Source: Pannonibacter phragmitetus DSM 14782
Lineage (GTDB): Bacteria > Pseudomonadota > Alphaproteobacteria > Rhizobiales > Stappiaceae
Reading direction: 5' to 3'
DNA: 64,000 nt
Assembly (NCBI RefSeq): GCF_000382365.1
Contig: NZ_KB908215.1
Location: 124,001 to 188,000, forward strand
This document shows positions 24,412 through 34,610 of this stretch, in pieces. The translations under genes were made by a program, and so were the position numbers. A model generated the notes under the pieces. It saw nothing but the letters and a program-made list of their open reading frames with translations. It was not told the origin of the DNA and did not search any database. Every line of letters begins with the position of its first letter. Position 1 is the first letter of the stretch.

Positions 24412-25233
24412 TCAGCCCGCACTGTCAGTGCGGCGCTTGCGGCCCAGCATCGCCCGGACCGGGAACAGGCTTACACCGAAAAGCAGCATCGCCGCCACCA
24501 CGATGGACGGCCCCGAAGGCGTGTCAAAGTCCAGTGAGGCAAAAAGCCCCATGACGACGGCGCAGGCCCCGGCCAGGGCTGCGATCACGGCCATCTGCTC
24601 TGGCCCGGCGGAAAGCCGCCGCGCAGTCGCCGCCGGGATGATCAGCAATGCCGTGATCAGCAGCACGCCGACGATCTTCATGGCAATGGCAATCACGGTC
24701 GCCATCAGCACCATGAAGATGAGGTTGGCCCGTTGCGGCTGCATGCCTTCTGCTTCGGCCAGATCCGCATTGACGGTGGCGGCAAACAGCGGCCGCCAGA
24801 TCATGGCCAGCACGGCAAGCACCACCGCGCCGCCGCCATAGATGATCCCGATGTCCAGCCGCGAAACGGACAGGATGTCGCCGAAAAGGAAGCCCATCAG
24901 GTCCATGCGGATCCAGGTCATGAAGGCAAGGCACACGAGGCCCAGTGCCAGAGACGAATGAGCCAGCAGCCCCAGCAGCGCATCGGACGACAGCCCACCG
25001 CGCCGTTGCAGCGTGAGCAGCAGCAGCGACACCAGCGTGCAGATGAGAAAGACCGCCAGCGTGATGTTGACATTCAGCAGGAACGCTAGCGCCACCCCCA
25101 GCAGCGAGGCATGGGACAGGGTGTCGCCGAAATAAGCCAGCCGCCGCCAGACGATGAAACAGCCAAGCGGGCCCGCCACCAGCGCAACACCGATGCCGGC
25201 CAGAATGGCACGGGTGAAGAAATCATCCAGCAT
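24412..25233 (-). CDS. znuB: zinc ABC transporter permease ZnuB
   Basis: This inner-membrane permease of about 273 residues belongs to the ABC-3 family. It has around eight hydrophobic helices and the family segments GPLGCFIVWRRLAYFGDTLS, HASLLGVALAFLLNVNI and the cytoplasmic loop with GLLAHSSLALGL. It forms the zinc channel with ZnuC and ZnuA. The ATG at 25233 has AGAAGG nine bases upstream; an earlier ATG at 25242 abuts that site. It overlaps the end of znuC by 11 bp, which suggests coupled translation. Confidence 0.93.
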   Translation of the reverse strand: MLDDFFTRAILAGIGVALVAGPLGCFIVWRRLAYFGDTLSHASLLGVALAFLLNVNITLAVFLICTLVSLLLLTLQRRGGLSSDALLGLLAHSSLALGLVCLAFMTWIRMDLMGFLFGDILSVSRLDIGIIYGGGAVVLAVLAMIWRPLFAATVNADLAEAEGMQPQRANLIFMVLMATVIAIAMKIVGVLLITALLIIPAATARRLSAGPEQMAVIAALAGACAVVMGLFASLDFDTPSGPSIVVAAMLLFGVSLFPVRAMLGRKRRTDSAG

Positions 25234-26137
25234 GGCGCTCATCCTTCTTCACACCGCCACAAGGCTCTGCACCTGCTTCATGGGCGTGATCATGTCCACG
25301 GTGATGGTGAGCATGATGGTCATGACTGTGCCCATGACTGTGATCGTGATGCCCGTCGCCCGGATGGCAGCTGTCGGTGACCGAGCCATCCGCATGGCGC
25401 ACGCGGCCATCGGGCAGATGCTCGTGATCGTGACTGTGCTCATAGACCGCCAGCGCCCCGGCGGCACGGATGCCGAAGAGTTCGCGGTAGGCGCTGGAGC
25501 GGGCAACATTGACCGGTGTACCCCGGCAGCAGACATGGCCGTTGAGGCAGATGACCTGATCGGTGGCGGCCATCACCACGTGCAGGTCGTGGGAAATCAT
25601 CAGGATGCCGCAGCCGATCCGGTCGCGCAGGTCCTTGATCAGGTCGTAGAGCAGGATCTCGCCGTTGTAGTCCACGCCCTGTACCGGCTCGTCCAGCACC
25701 AGGAGGTCCGGCTTGCGGGCAAAGGCGCGGGCTAGCAGCGCCCGCTGCATCTCGCCGCCCGAGAGGTTGCGCATCTCGGCCTTGATCAGATGGGCGATGC
25801 CGGTGGCGGACAGGGCCTCGGCGGCTTCGGCTTCGGACAGCGGCGACGTCAGGCGCATGAAGCGGCCGACCGTCAGCGGCAGCGTCCAGTCGATGGCAAC
25901 CTTCTGCGGCACGTAGCCAACCCTCAGCCCGTCCTTGCGGGCGGAGGTGCCTTCCGTCGGCGCGACGATGCCGAGCGACATCTTGGCCGTGGTGGACTTG
26001 CCGGATCCGTTGGGGCCGATGAGCGTGACAATTTCACGCGGGGCCACGGTCAGATCGACGCCGCGCACCAGCCAGCGGCCGTCGCGCTGCACGCCGGCAT
26101 TGGACAATTGGATGAGATGGGAACCGCTGGGAGACAA
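25223..26137 (-). CDS. znuC: zinc ABC transporter ATP-binding protein ZnuC with His-rich tail
   Basis: This 304-residue ATPase of the zinc importer has Walker A GPNGSGKSTTAKM, a Q-loop (VGYVPQKVAID), the signature NLSGGEMQRALLARAF and Walker B LLVLDEPVQGVDYNG. The last 75 residues are extraordinarily His-rich (SHDHEHL through GHDHAHEAG), a likely zinc-binding tail. The only reasonable start is TTG at 26137 with GGAAAG eight bases upstream. It heads the leftward znuC-znuB-zur operon, divergent from znuA. Confidence 0.93.
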   Translation of the reverse strand: MSPSGSHLIQLSNAGVQRDGRWLVRGVDLTVAPREIVTLIGPNGSGKSTTAKMSLGIVAPTEGTSARKDGLRVGYVPQKVAIDWTLPLTVGRFMRLTSPLSEAEAAEALSATGIAHLIKAEMRNLSGGEMQRALLARAFARKPDLLVLDEPVQGVDYNGEILLYDLIKDLRDRIGCGILMISHDLHVVMAATDQVICLNGHVCCRGTPVNVARSSAYRELFGIRAAGALAVYEHSHDHEHLPDGRVRHADGSVTDSCHPGDGHHDHSHGHSHDHHAHHHRGHDHAHEAGAEPCGGVKKDERHAG

Positions 26138-26208
26138 GCCGGTTGCTTTCCAGTGTGAGGATCGGGGTTGCCGCGACTTATCTCATACGTTATACGATCA
26201 CGCAAACA

Positions 26209-26225
26209 ATGTAACAACATAACAT
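26209..26225. promoter_or_regulatory. candidate Zur box between znuC and znuA
   Basis: ATGTAACAACATAACAT is an imperfect palindrome (outer ATGT/ACAT perfect) similar to the ATGTTATAACAT-type Zur sites of alphaproteobacteria. It lies in the 152-bp divergent region between znuC and znuA. Another AT-rich partial dyad (ATACGTTATAC, 26185-26195) lies close by and may be a second site. Confidence 0.6.
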
Positions 26226-26289
26226 CACAAGTTCCGCCTGACGCGCCTCCTGCGCCGGGCCTTTCCCCGAGGACTGAAGGAGACTTCCC

Positions 26290-27366
26290 ATGTCCCAGAC
26301 TTCCCGCACCGGCTCGAAGAGCCGCCTCGCCCGCGCAGCACTGGCCGGCACGGCCCTGATGCTGCTCAGCCTTTCCCCTGCGCTCGCCGCGCCCAAGGTC
26401 GTTGCCTCGATCAAGCCGGTGCAGAGCCTCGTTGCCGCCGTCATGGACGGCGTGGGTGAGCCCTCCGTCATCGTCGATGGCGCCGCCTCGCCGCACACCT
26501 TCGCGCTGAAGCCCTCCACCGCCAAGCTGATCGCGGATGCGGATGTGGTGTTCTGGGTCGGGCCGGAGCTGGAGCCGTTCCTCTCAAAGCCGCTCGAAAC
26601 GCTGGGCGAAAAGGCCGAGGCCATCGAGTTGTCCGAAGCGCCGGGCGTCACCAAGCTGCCGGTGCGCGAGGATGCCAATTTCGAACCGCATCATCACGGC
26701 GAGGAGGAAGGTGAAGCCGGCCATGAAGGGCATGACCATGCCGCCCATGACCATTCGGGCCACAACCATGGCACCGAAGCCAAGGAAGCGGCGGGCCATG
26801 ATCACGGCCATTCGCATGACCACGGCCATGGCCACGAGCATGGCGAGTTTGACGCCCACGTCTGGCTGGATCCGGAAAACGCCAAGGCCATGGCGGACGA
26901 CATTGCCCACCACCTGTCCGAAGCTGATCCGGAGAACGCGGCAACCTATGCCGCCAATGCCAAGGCCCTGAAGGAAAAGCTGACGGCGCTGGAAACCGAG
27001 CTGACAGCGGAGCTGGAACCGGTGAAGGACAAGCCCTTCATCGTCTTCCACGATGCCTACCAGTATTTCGAACACCGCTTCGGCGTGCGTGCGGCCGGCT
27101 CCGTCACCCTCAGCCCGGAAGTGCAGCCGGGTGCCGAGCGTGTCGCCGCCCTGCGCACCAAGCTGAAAGACCTGGGCGCCGTCTGCGTCTTCTCCGAACC
27201 GCAGTTCGAGCCGAAGCTCGTCAGCGTGCTGATCGAAGGCACGGATGTGCGCACCGGCGTGCTCGACCCGCTGGGCGCGGATGTGGCCAATGGCAAGGAC
27301 CTCTATTTCGAGGTGACCCGCAACATGGCCGCCTCGCTGAAGACCTGCCTGTCGGGCGGAAGCTAA
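26290..27366 (+). CDS. znuA: zinc ABC transporter substrate-binding protein ZnuA
   Basis: This 358-residue periplasmic zinc-binding protein (cluster A-I) has a signal peptide (about residues 1-34, ending SPALAA). The zinc ligands and family segments are present: ASPHTFALKPSTAKLIADAD, then AHVWLDPENAKAMADDIAHH and FIVFHDAYQYFEHRFG. A His/Asp-rich loop of about 55 residues (from PHHHGEEE to HGHEHGEF) lies between the first and second ligand, as in ZnuA proteins, and probably gathers zinc. It is transcribed alone, divergent from znuC, and followed by a terminator. Confidence 0.95.
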   Translation: MSQTSRTGSKSRLARAALAGTALMLLSLSPALAAPKVVASIKPVQSLVAAVMDGVGEPSVIVDGAASPHTFALKPSTAKLIADADVVFWVGPELEPFLSKPLETLGEKAEAIELSEAPGVTKLPVREDANFEPHHHGEEEGEAGHEGHDHAAHDHSGHNHGTEAKEAAGHDHGHSHDHGHGHEHGEFDAHVWLDPENAKAMADDIAHHLSEADPENAATYAANAKALKEKLTALETELTAELEPVKDKPFIVFHDAYQYFEHRFGVRAAGSVTLSPEVQPGAERVAALRTKLKDLGAVCVFSEPQFEPKLVSVLIEGTDVRTGVLDPLGADVANGKDLYFEVTRNMAASLKTCLSGGS

Positions 27367-27399
27367 TCCGCCGCACGGCATCAGAGCTGAAACGATCAA

Positions 27400-27433
27400 G
27401 GGCGCGGAGATGATCCGCGCCCTGTTTGTTTTT
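27400..27433 (+). terminator. znuA terminator
   Basis: A 9-bp perfect stem GGGCGCGGA (27400-27408) / TCCGCGCCC (27414-27422) with a 5-base loop is followed by TGTTTGTTTTT. Confidence 0.92.
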
Positions 27434-27451
27434 CACTAAACGACAATCCTG

Positions 27452-27593
27452 TCGTCATGGCATGACTTGATCATGCCATCCATGCCGAGACCTCTCACAA
27501 CGGGCAGTCAGCATGGAAAGACAGCAATGTTGAGGCCTCGCCGGGCAGAAGCGTCACGGCATGGATGCCATGGCCGTAGCCATGGCATGACGA
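27452..27593. repeat. inverted pair of palindromic intergenic repeats (REP/RIME-like)
   Basis: Copy A (27452-27491) begins TCGTCATG, contains a hairpin (GGCATGA-CTTGA-TCATGCC) and ends CATCCATGCCGAGAC. Copy B (27553-27593), read on the other strand, begins TCGTCATG, contains a hairpin (CCATGG / CCATGG arms) and ends CATCCATGCCGTGAC. The two share outer sequences but have different compensating stems, as expected for structure-conserved mobile palindromic units. They lie between the znuA terminator and the end of cysNC, the only content of this 317-bp stretch apart from the hairpin at 27715. Confidence 0.75.
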
Positions 27594-27714
27594 ATACGGA
27601 AGGCTCAACCTGCCTCCGGCGGCCCCGCATGTGCCCGCCTTCAGGCTCATACCAAGGCTCCGGGATGCTGACGCATCACGCATTGATATTGCTCAGGCGC
27701 CGCAAGGGCTTGAC

Positions 27715-27747
27715 CAACTCTCGATGAGTCGAGCTCATCGAGAGTTG
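27715..27747. terminator. perfect 14-bp hairpin after cysNC
   Basis: CAACTCTCGATGAG (27715-27728) pairs perfectly with CTCATCGAGAGTTG (27734-27747) across a 5-base loop. It starts three bases after the cysNC stop on the leftward strand. There is no clear T-tract, so it may be a processing or stability element instead of a classical terminator. Confidence 0.6.
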
Positions 27748-27750
27748 TTA

Positions 27751-29688
27751 TCAAATCCCCTCGCCGGCCGAGAAATAGCCGATGGCGGGGATGATGCCTT
27801 CCCGGCGCAGGTGGTTGAGCACTTCCTCGGCCAGAACCTCGGCCTCACGCCCTGCGGTCTTGAGGTGCAGTTCCGGGTTTTCCGGTGCTTCATAAGGGCT
27901 GCTGATGCCGGTGAAGTTCGGGATCTCGCCCGCAATCGCCTTCTTGTAGAGGCCCTTGGGATCGCGTGCCTTGCAGTCGTCCAGCGGCGTATCGACGAAG
28001 ATCTCGATGAACTCGCCCGGTTCCAGAAGTTCGCGCGCCATCTGGCGCTCGGCCTTGAAGGGCGAGATGAAGGACACCAGCGTGATCAGACCCGCATCGG
28101 TGAAGAGCTTGGCCACCTCGCCGACGCGGCGGATGTTTTCCACCCGGTCGCCGTCGGTGAAGCCCAGATCGCGGTTGAGGCCGTGGCGCACGTTGTCGCC
28201 GTCGAGCACATAGGTGTGACGGCCTTCGAGATGCAGCTTCTTCTCCACGATGGAGGCGATGGTGGACTTGCCGGAGCCAGAAAGCCCGGTGAACCACAGC
28301 ACCACCGGCTTCTGCCGCAGGCTCTCGCTGCGCGCCGCCTTGTCCACGTCCAGCGCCTGCCAGTGGATGTTGCTGGCCCGGCGCAGCGCATGGGCCACCA
28401 TGCCCGCCCCCACCGTCGCATTCGTCATGCGGTCAATGAGAATGAAGGCGCCCATGGTGCGGTTGGCGCCGTAGGCCTCGAAAGCAGCAGGAGCTGCCAG
28501 CGATATGTTGCAAAGGCCAATCTCGTTCAGCGCCAGCGTCTTGGCTGCCGTCTGCTCGAAGGTGTTGACGTTGATCTTGTGGCGGATGTCGGTAACGGAG
28601 GCCGCCAGCGTGCGTGCGCCGATCTTCATCAGATACGAGCGGCCCGGCAGCAGGGCGTCTTCCGCCATCCAGATCACATGAGCCGAGAGCTGGTCCGCCA
28701 CATCCGGACGCGCCTGAACGGGCGCCAGCACATCACCACGGGAGATATCGATCTCGTCCCGAAGGACGATGGTGACCGCCTCACCGGCGCTCGCGTTTTC
28801 CACATCGCCGCCAGCGCCCAGAATGCGGGTGACCGAAGACGTCTTTCCGGAGGCGGCGACAACCAGCTCCTCGCCAACGGTCACCCGGCCGCTGGCGATC
28901 GTGCCGGAATAACCGCGGAAGTCGAGGTTCGGCCGGTTCACCCACTGCACGGGGAACCGGAAAGGCTGCCCCGTACCGGCAAGGCTGACGTCGACGCTTT
29001 CCAGATGCTCCAGCAGTACCGGACCGTCATACCAGGGCATGCGGGCGCTGCGGGTGGTGACATTGTCGCCATAGCGGGCGGAGATGGGGATCGCCTGCAG
29101 CGTCTCGAAGCCGAAGCCACGGGCCAGCTCTTCGAAAGCCTCCCGGATTTCGTTGAAGCGCTCCTGCGAAAAATCCACGAGGTCGATCTTGTTCACCGCC
29201 AGCACCGCATGGCGGATACCGAGCAGCGAAGCAATGAAGGCGTGGCGGCGGGTCTGGGTCATCAGCCCGTGGCGGGCATCGACCAGCAGCACGGCGAGAT
29301 CGGCGGTGGAGGCACCGGTCGCCATGTTGCGGGTATATTGCTCATGGCCCGGCGTGTCGGCGACGATGAACTTGCGCTTGTCGGTAGCAAAGAAGCGGTA
29401 GGCCACGTCGATGGTGATGCCCTGCTCGCGCTCGGCCTCAAGACCATCCACCAGCAGGGCAAGGTCCATGTCCTCGCCCACGGTGCCGTGCTTGCGGCTA
29501 TCCTTTTCGAGTGCCGCCAACTGGTCCTCGAAGATCAGCTTGGTGTCATAGAGCAGGCGCCCGATCAGGGTGGACTTGCCGTCGTCGACGCTGCCGCAGG
29601 TGAGGAAGCGCAGCTGATCCTTGTTTTCCTGCGAACGGATATAGTCGAGCACGGCCTCTTCGGACGTGAGCTTTTCGGAGAAGTCCAT
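27751..29688 (-). CDS. cysNC: bifunctional sulfate adenylyltransferase subunit 1 / adenylylsulfate kinase
   Basis: This 645-residue fusion has an EF-Tu-like GTPase half (residues 1 to about 430: [46 protein letters not shown]) equivalent to CysN. Its C-terminal APS kinase half (about 450-645: [40 protein letters not shown]) is equivalent to CysC. With CysD it makes APS from sulfate and ATP at the cost of GTP, then phosphorylates APS to PAPS. Such CysNC/NodQ fusions are common in Rhizobiales. It follows cysD by two bases. PAPS may feed assimilation or sulfation of surface glycans. Confidence 0.96.
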   Translation of the reverse strand: MDFSEKLTSEEAVLDYIRSQENKDQLRFLTCGSVDDGKSTLIGRLLYDTKLIFEDQLAALEKDSRKHGTVGEDMDLALLVDGLEAEREQGITIDVAYRFFATDKRKFIVADTPGHEQYTRNMATGASTADLAVLLVDARHGLMTQTRRHAFIASLLGIRHAVLAVNKIDLVDFSQERFNEIREAFEELARGFGFETLQAIPISARYGDNVTTRSARMPWYDGPVLLEHLESVDVSLAGTGQPFRFPVQWVNRPNLDFRGYSGTIASGRVTVGEELVVAASGKTSSVTRILGAGGDVENASAGEAVTIVLRDEIDISRGDVLAPVQARPDVADQLSAHVIWMAEDALLPGRSYLMKIGARTLAASVTDIRHKINVNTFEQTAAKTLALNEIGLCNISLAAPAAFEAYGANRTMGAFILIDRMTNATVGAGMVAHALRRASNIHWQALDVDKAARSESLRQKPVVLWFTGLSGSGKSTIASIVEKKLHLEGRHTYVLDGDNVRHGLNRDLGFTDGDRVENIRRVGEVAKLFTDAGLITLVSFISPFKAERQMARELLEPGEFIEIFVDTPLDDCKARDPKGLYKKAIAGEIPNFTGISSPYEAPENPELHLKTAGREAEVLAEEVLNHLRREGIIPAIGYFSAGEGI

Positions 29689-29690
29689 GA

Positions 29691-30596
29691 TCAGAAATAC
29701 CCCTCGCGCTTCTTCTTTTCCATGGAGGCGCTGTCGTCGTGGTCGATCAGGCGGCCGGAGCGTTCGGATGTGCGCGCAATCAGCATCTCGCGCAGAACAG
29801 CAGGCAGCGTATCAGCCCCGGATTCAATGGCACCGGTCAGCGGATAGCAGCCGAGCGTGCGGAAGCGGACGGATTTCTCTTCCACCGTCTCCCCGGCACG
29901 CAGCTTCATCCGGTCGTCATCGACCATGATCAGCATGCCGTCGCGCTCCACCACCGGACGGGGTGCGGCGTAATAGAGCGGCACCATGGGGATGTTCTCC
30001 GCCAGGATGTACTGCCAGATGTCCAGCTCGGTCCAGTTGGACAGGGGGAAGGCGCGGATGGATTCGCCCTTCGCCACGCGGGCGTTGTAGAGGTTCCACA
30101 GTTCCGGCCGCTGGTTCTTCGGGTCCCAGGTATGGGCTGCCGTGCGGAAGGAGAAGACGCGCTCCTTGGCGCGGGACTTTTCCTCATCGCGGCGCGCGCC
30201 GCCGAAGGCCGCATCGAAGCCGTATTTCGTCAGCGCCTGCTTCAGCGCCTCGGTCTTCATGATGTGGGTGTGGACCTGCGAACCATGGTCGAAGGGGTTG
30301 ATGTTCTGCGCCAGCCCGTCCGGGTTGGTGTGAACGATCAATTCCAGCCCGAGCCGCTTTGCGGTCTCGTCACGGAAAGTGATCATCTCGCGGAACTTCC
30401 AACCCGTGTCCACATGCAGGAAGGGGAAAGGCGGCCTGGAAGGATAGAAGGCCTTCATCGCCAGATGGAGCATCACGGAGGAGTCCTTGCCGATGGAGTA
30501 GAGCATCACCGGATTGCGGAACTCTGCCGCAACCTCGCGGATGATGTGAATGCTCTCCGCCTCAAGGCGCCGGAGATTGCTGAGCCGGTCTGACAT
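29691..30596 (-). CDS. cysD: sulfate adenylyltransferase subunit 2
   Basis: This 301-residue PP-loop ATP pyrophosphatase family protein carries [20 protein letters not shown] near residue 35 (the PP-loop) and the family-typical KEREFSF-like segment ([20 protein letters not shown]). Its end, GYF after MEKKKREG, is typical of CysD. It is the catalytic subunit of ATP sulfurylase, acting with CysN. The ATG at 30596, with GGAAGAAGG seven bases before it, is chosen over an in-frame GTG at 30614. It heads the two-gene cysD-cysNC operon. Confidence 0.96.
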   Translation of the reverse strand: MSDRLSNLRRLEAESIHIIREVAAEFRNPVMLYSIGKDSSVMLHLAMKAFYPSRPPFPFLHVDTGWKFREMITFRDETAKRLGLELIVHTNPDGLAQNINPFDHGSQVHTHIMKTEALKQALTKYGFDAAFGGARRDEEKSRAKERVFSFRTAAHTWDPKNQRPELWNLYNARVAKGESIRAFPLSNWTELDIWQYILAENIPMVPLYYAAPRPVVERDGMLIMVDDDRMKLRAGETVEEKSVRFRTLGCYPLTGAIESGADTLPAVLREMLIARTSERSGRLIDHDDSASMEKKKREGYF

Positions 30597-30675
30597 GCGA
30601 TTGCCTTCTTCCACTCCCTCTTCCCGCCGCGTTGCTGCACCGGGAACATGTGCGCGAGACTATAGGGCGTTGTCC

Positions 30676-30701
30676 TTGCGCATAAGAAACAGTTTTGCGC
30701 A
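30676..30701. promoter_or_regulatory. paired TTGCGCA elements upstream of cysD
   Basis: TTGCGCA occurs at 30676-30682 and again at 30695-30701, 19 bp apart (about two helical turns). Each contains the palindrome TGCGCA. On the cysD strand a -10-like TATAGT lies just downstream. This is a likely regulator site for sulfate activation; the regulator is unknown. Confidence 0.4.
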
Positions 30702-30841
30702 GTTTGCCGGAAGCCGGACCTTTACTCCCGCTTTTTGGGGTCTTGGGAGAAATCCCTTCGGCAGCATCAATTCAGGTGTCATGCGCCCAGACAGGCTTGG
30801 ACCCGGGCCAAAGCCGTAACACAGGGGCATGTATCAATCAG

Positions 30842-31762
30842 TCAGCGCGCCATTCCGGCGGCAAAGCGCAGGCAGGCCTGCATCAGGATCAGCGCCGGTG
30901 TCGGCGGCGTATCGGCGCGGGTGGTCAGCCCGACCGGCCCCAGCGTTTCCGCCGTCTTCACAGGCAGTTCGACAAGATCCCCATTGGCAATATCGCGCGC
31001 GACCACGCCGCTGGAGATGATCCACACAGCATCGCTGTCCAGCGTGTAGATGCGCCCGAACGTGTCAGAGATTGTCTCGACCCGCTTGGGCAAATGGCTG
31101 ACGCCGTTGGCAATCATCAGCCGCTCCACGTAAGGCCGGATGATCGCCTCCCGCGTTGGATAAAGCACGGTGAAATCCGCGATCCGTGGCAGATCTGCCA
31201 AGGGCTCATCCAGCAGCGGATGCCCCCGGCGCACCACCAGCGACACGCTTTCGGAATAAAGATGCGTGAAGGAGAGCCCCTGCATCTGTTCAGGATCAGC
31301 CAGCCGCCCGACGACGAGATCCAGTTCCCCCACCCTGAGGCGGCCCAGCAGAAACCGGTTGGGGCCCGTTTCCATCGTCAGCACAGTGCCGATGGCCTCT
31401 GCCTCGAAGCGCTGCACCGCCTCCGGGAAGATGCGCGCTGCGACACTGGGCAGCACGCCGACATTCAGGAACGAATCCCCCGACATGCGCGCCTGCGCCA
31501 CGCTGTCGAGCCCCTGCTTCAGCGCAGCTAGACTCGCCCCTGCATAATGCAGCAGCACATCACCGAACTGGGTCAGTTCCACGCCCTTGCGCGAGCGCTC
31601 GAACAGGCGCACGCCGAGAATCTCCTCCAGTTCCTTCAGTGTCTTGGAAACGGCAGGCTGGGTGATGGCCAGCGCATCGGCAGCCTTCACCAGACTGCGC
31701 CTGCGGGCCACCTCCAGAAAGCACTGGATGTGGCGGTACTTTACCCGGCCATCAATGATCAT
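30842..31762 (-). CDS. pcaQ: LysR family regulator of protocatechuate catabolism (PcaQ)
   Basis: This LysR-type regulator of about 306 residues is divergent from the pca genes, as PcaQ is in rhizobia. The N-terminal helix-turn-helix is typical (HIQCFLEVARRRSLVKAADA, ITQPAVSKTLKELEEILGVR), followed by a periplasmic-binding-like effector domain. PcaQ activates pcaDCHGB in response to the pathway intermediate beta-carboxy-cis,cis-muconate or 3-oxoadipate. The ATG at 31762 is preferred because GGAGGG lies five bases before it, although the frame is open further upstream. Specific identity rests on family resemblance plus the neighbouring genes. Confidence 0.9.
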   Translation of the reverse strand: MIIDGRVKYRHIQCFLEVARRRSLVKAADALAITQPAVSKTLKELEEILGVRLFERSRKGVELTQFGDVLLHYAGASLAALKQGLDSVAQARMSGDSFLNVGVLPSVAARIFPEAVQRFEAEAIGTVLTMETGPNRFLLGRLRVGELDLVVGRLADPEQMQGLSFTHLYSESVSLVVRRGHPLLDEPLADLPRIADFTVLYPTREAIIRPYVERLMIANGVSHLPKRVETISDTFGRIYTLDSDAVWIISSGVVARDIANGDLVELPVKTAETLGPVGLTTRADTPPTPALILMQACLRFAAGMAR

Positions 31763-31805
31763 CCATTCCCTCCGGTTATGCTGACTGGACAATTTGTCAT
31801 TTTAC

Positions 31806-31821
31806 ATAACCGATGGATGAA
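31806..31821. promoter_or_regulatory. candidate PcaQ binding site
   Basis: ATAACC-GATG-GATGAA matches the ATAACC half and four of six bases of the second half of the rhizobial PcaQ consensus ATAACC-N4-GGTTAA. It lies 43 bp upstream of the pcaQ start and about 65 bp upstream of pcaD. Confidence 0.55.
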
Positions 31822-31885
31822 TGAAATAGTCTGCCTCAGGAGAAGACGTGCCCGGCACAGGACGCGATAAGAGGGAGAGAGTGCG

Positions 31886-32672
31886 TTGCAGATGATCCGC
31901 GCAAACGGGGTGTGCCTGCATGTGAGCGACAGCGGCGAGCAGCACCTGCCCGTTCTGGTCTTTGCCAATTCGCTTGGCACGGACTTCCGCTCATGGGACC
32001 GGGTGGCGGCGCATTACTCCGGCAGGTTCCGGATCCTGCGATATGACATGCGCGGCCACGGCCTGTCCGAGTGCCCCGATGGCCCCTATTCGATTGAGGA
32101 TCTCGTTGCCGACCTCGACCAGCTTTTGGCTGCGCTCGGAATCACCTCTGCAATTGTCGTCGGCCTGTCCGTGGGCGGGCTGGTGGCGCAAGGGCTTGCG
32201 GCGCTGCGCCCCGGTCTGGTGCGGGCAGCGGTGCTCAGCAACACGGCGGCCAAGGTGGGCACGGCCGAAATGTGGGGCCAGCGCATCGCCGCGATTGAAG
32301 CGGGCGGAATTGCCTCACTCTCCGAACCCATTCTGGAACGCTGGTTCTCCGCCGCCTTCCGCCAGAGCCGCCCGGAGGAACTCTCCGGCTGGCGCGCCAT
32401 GCTGACCCGCACCACGCGCGAAGGCTACACCGGCATCTGCCATGCGCTGGCTGGCGCTGATCTCACCGCCTCCACCGCGAAGCTGAAGCTGCCGGTGCTG
32501 GTGATTGCGGGCAGCGAGGATGGCTCGACCCCGCCGGATCTGGTGCGCGGCACCGCTGAGCTTATCGAAGGTGCCCGTTTCATCCTTATCGAGGGTGTCG
32601 GCCACATCCCTTGCGTCGAGGCGCCGGAGGCCTTCTGCGCAGCCGTCGATACTTTCCTTGAGGAGCATTCCC

Positions 32673-32680
<8 letters not shown>
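31886..32680 (+). CDS. pcaD: 3-oxoadipate enol-lactonase
   Basis: This alpha/beta hydrolase of about 264 residues has the nucleophile elbow GLSVGGLVAQGLA (G-x-S-x-G), the oxyanion region FANSLGTDFRSWDRV and the late catalytic His in GVGHIPCVEAPEAF. It hydrolyses 3-oxoadipate enol-lactone to 3-oxoadipate in the cytoplasm. The TTG at 31886 has GGGAG eight bases upstream; an ATG two codons later (31892) is the alternative. It is the first gene of pcaDCHGB, and its end overlaps the start of pcaC by eight bases. Confidence 0.93.
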
Positions 32681-33868
<1,188 letters not shown>

Positions 33869-33871
33869 GCC

Positions 33872-34498
33872 ATGGTTCTGCCGCTTCCCTATCTTCAGGA
33901 AACCGCCAGCCAGACGGCGGGCCCCTATGTCCACATCGGCCTTGCCCCGCAGGCAGCCGGGTTCGACATTTTCGAGAAAAACTTCAACCACGTGGTGGCC
34001 GGGCCAGAAACGCGCGGAGAGCGCATCCGTATCGAGGGCCGCGTCTTCGACGGCTCCGGCACGCCGCTGAAGGATGTGCTGATCGAAAGCTGGCAGGCCA
34101 ACAGCGATGGCCGCTACAATCACCCGGAAGACAAGGGGCCAGGCCAGCTTGATCCGGATTTCCGGGGATGGGGCCGCACCTGCTCAGACTTCGAAACAGG
34201 CGTGTTCGTCATCGAAACCATCAAGCCCGGCTCCGTGCGCTGGCGTGACGGGCGTCCGCAGGCCCCGCACATCAGCCTGTGGATCGTCGCACGCGGCATC
34301 AACATCGGCCTCAACACCCGGCTCTATTTCTCCGACGAGGAAGAGGCCAACGCCAAGGACCCGGTGATCAATCTGGTGGAACACCCGGTGCGCCGCAAGA
34401 CGCTGATCGCCCGGCGCGGGGAGCGGAATGGCGAGGTGGTCTACACCTTCGACATCCACATCCAGGGTGAAAACGAGACGGTGTTCTTCGACATCTGA
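33872..34498 (+). CDS. pcaG: protocatechuate 3,4-dioxygenase alpha subunit
   Basis: This 208-residue subunit pairs with PcaH. It has the intradiol dioxygenase fold signature VLIESWQANSDGRYNHPEDK and FRGWGRTCSDFETGVFVIET, and starts with the PcaG-typical YLQETASQTAGPYVHIGLAP. The alpha subunit lacks the iron ligands but lines the active site. After its stop comes a strong hairpin with a T-tract (34574-34610) before pcaB. Confidence 0.96.
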   Translation: MVLPLPYLQETASQTAGPYVHIGLAPQAAGFDIFEKNFNHVVAGPETRGERIRIEGRVFDGSGTPLKDVLIESWQANSDGRYNHPEDKGPGQLDPDFRGWGRTCSDFETGVFVIETIKPGSVRWRDGRPQAPHISLWIVARGINIGLNTRLYFSDEEEANAKDPVINLVEHPVRRKTLIARRGERNGEVVYTFDIHIQGENETVFFDI

Positions 34499-34573
34499 TC
34501 CCGCGCAGGCAAGAGACGGACCTGATCTGGGCGATCGAGATAGCCCATCACTCCCTGATCGGGAACCGTGCAT

Positions 34574-34610
34574 GGAGCCGGGTCAAAGACGGCCCGGCTC
34601 CAGTCTTTTC
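34574..34610 (+). terminator. terminator-like hairpin between pcaG and pcaB
   Basis: A 9-bp perfect stem GGAGCCGGG (34574-34582) / CCCGGCTCC (34593-34601) with a 10-base loop is followed by AGTCTTTTC. It could reduce transcription into pcaB or mark the end of a pcaDCHG transcript. Confidence 0.75.

Noticed and set aside
27631-29847. Rightward frame of about 738 residues.
   Set aside because: Antisense to the fused cysNC gene, whose GTPase and kinase motifs are clear.
30714-30840. Possible short gene between cysD and pcaQ.
   Set aside because: Frames here lack start signals, and the region fits the promoter and the downstream tail of the pcaQ transcript better.
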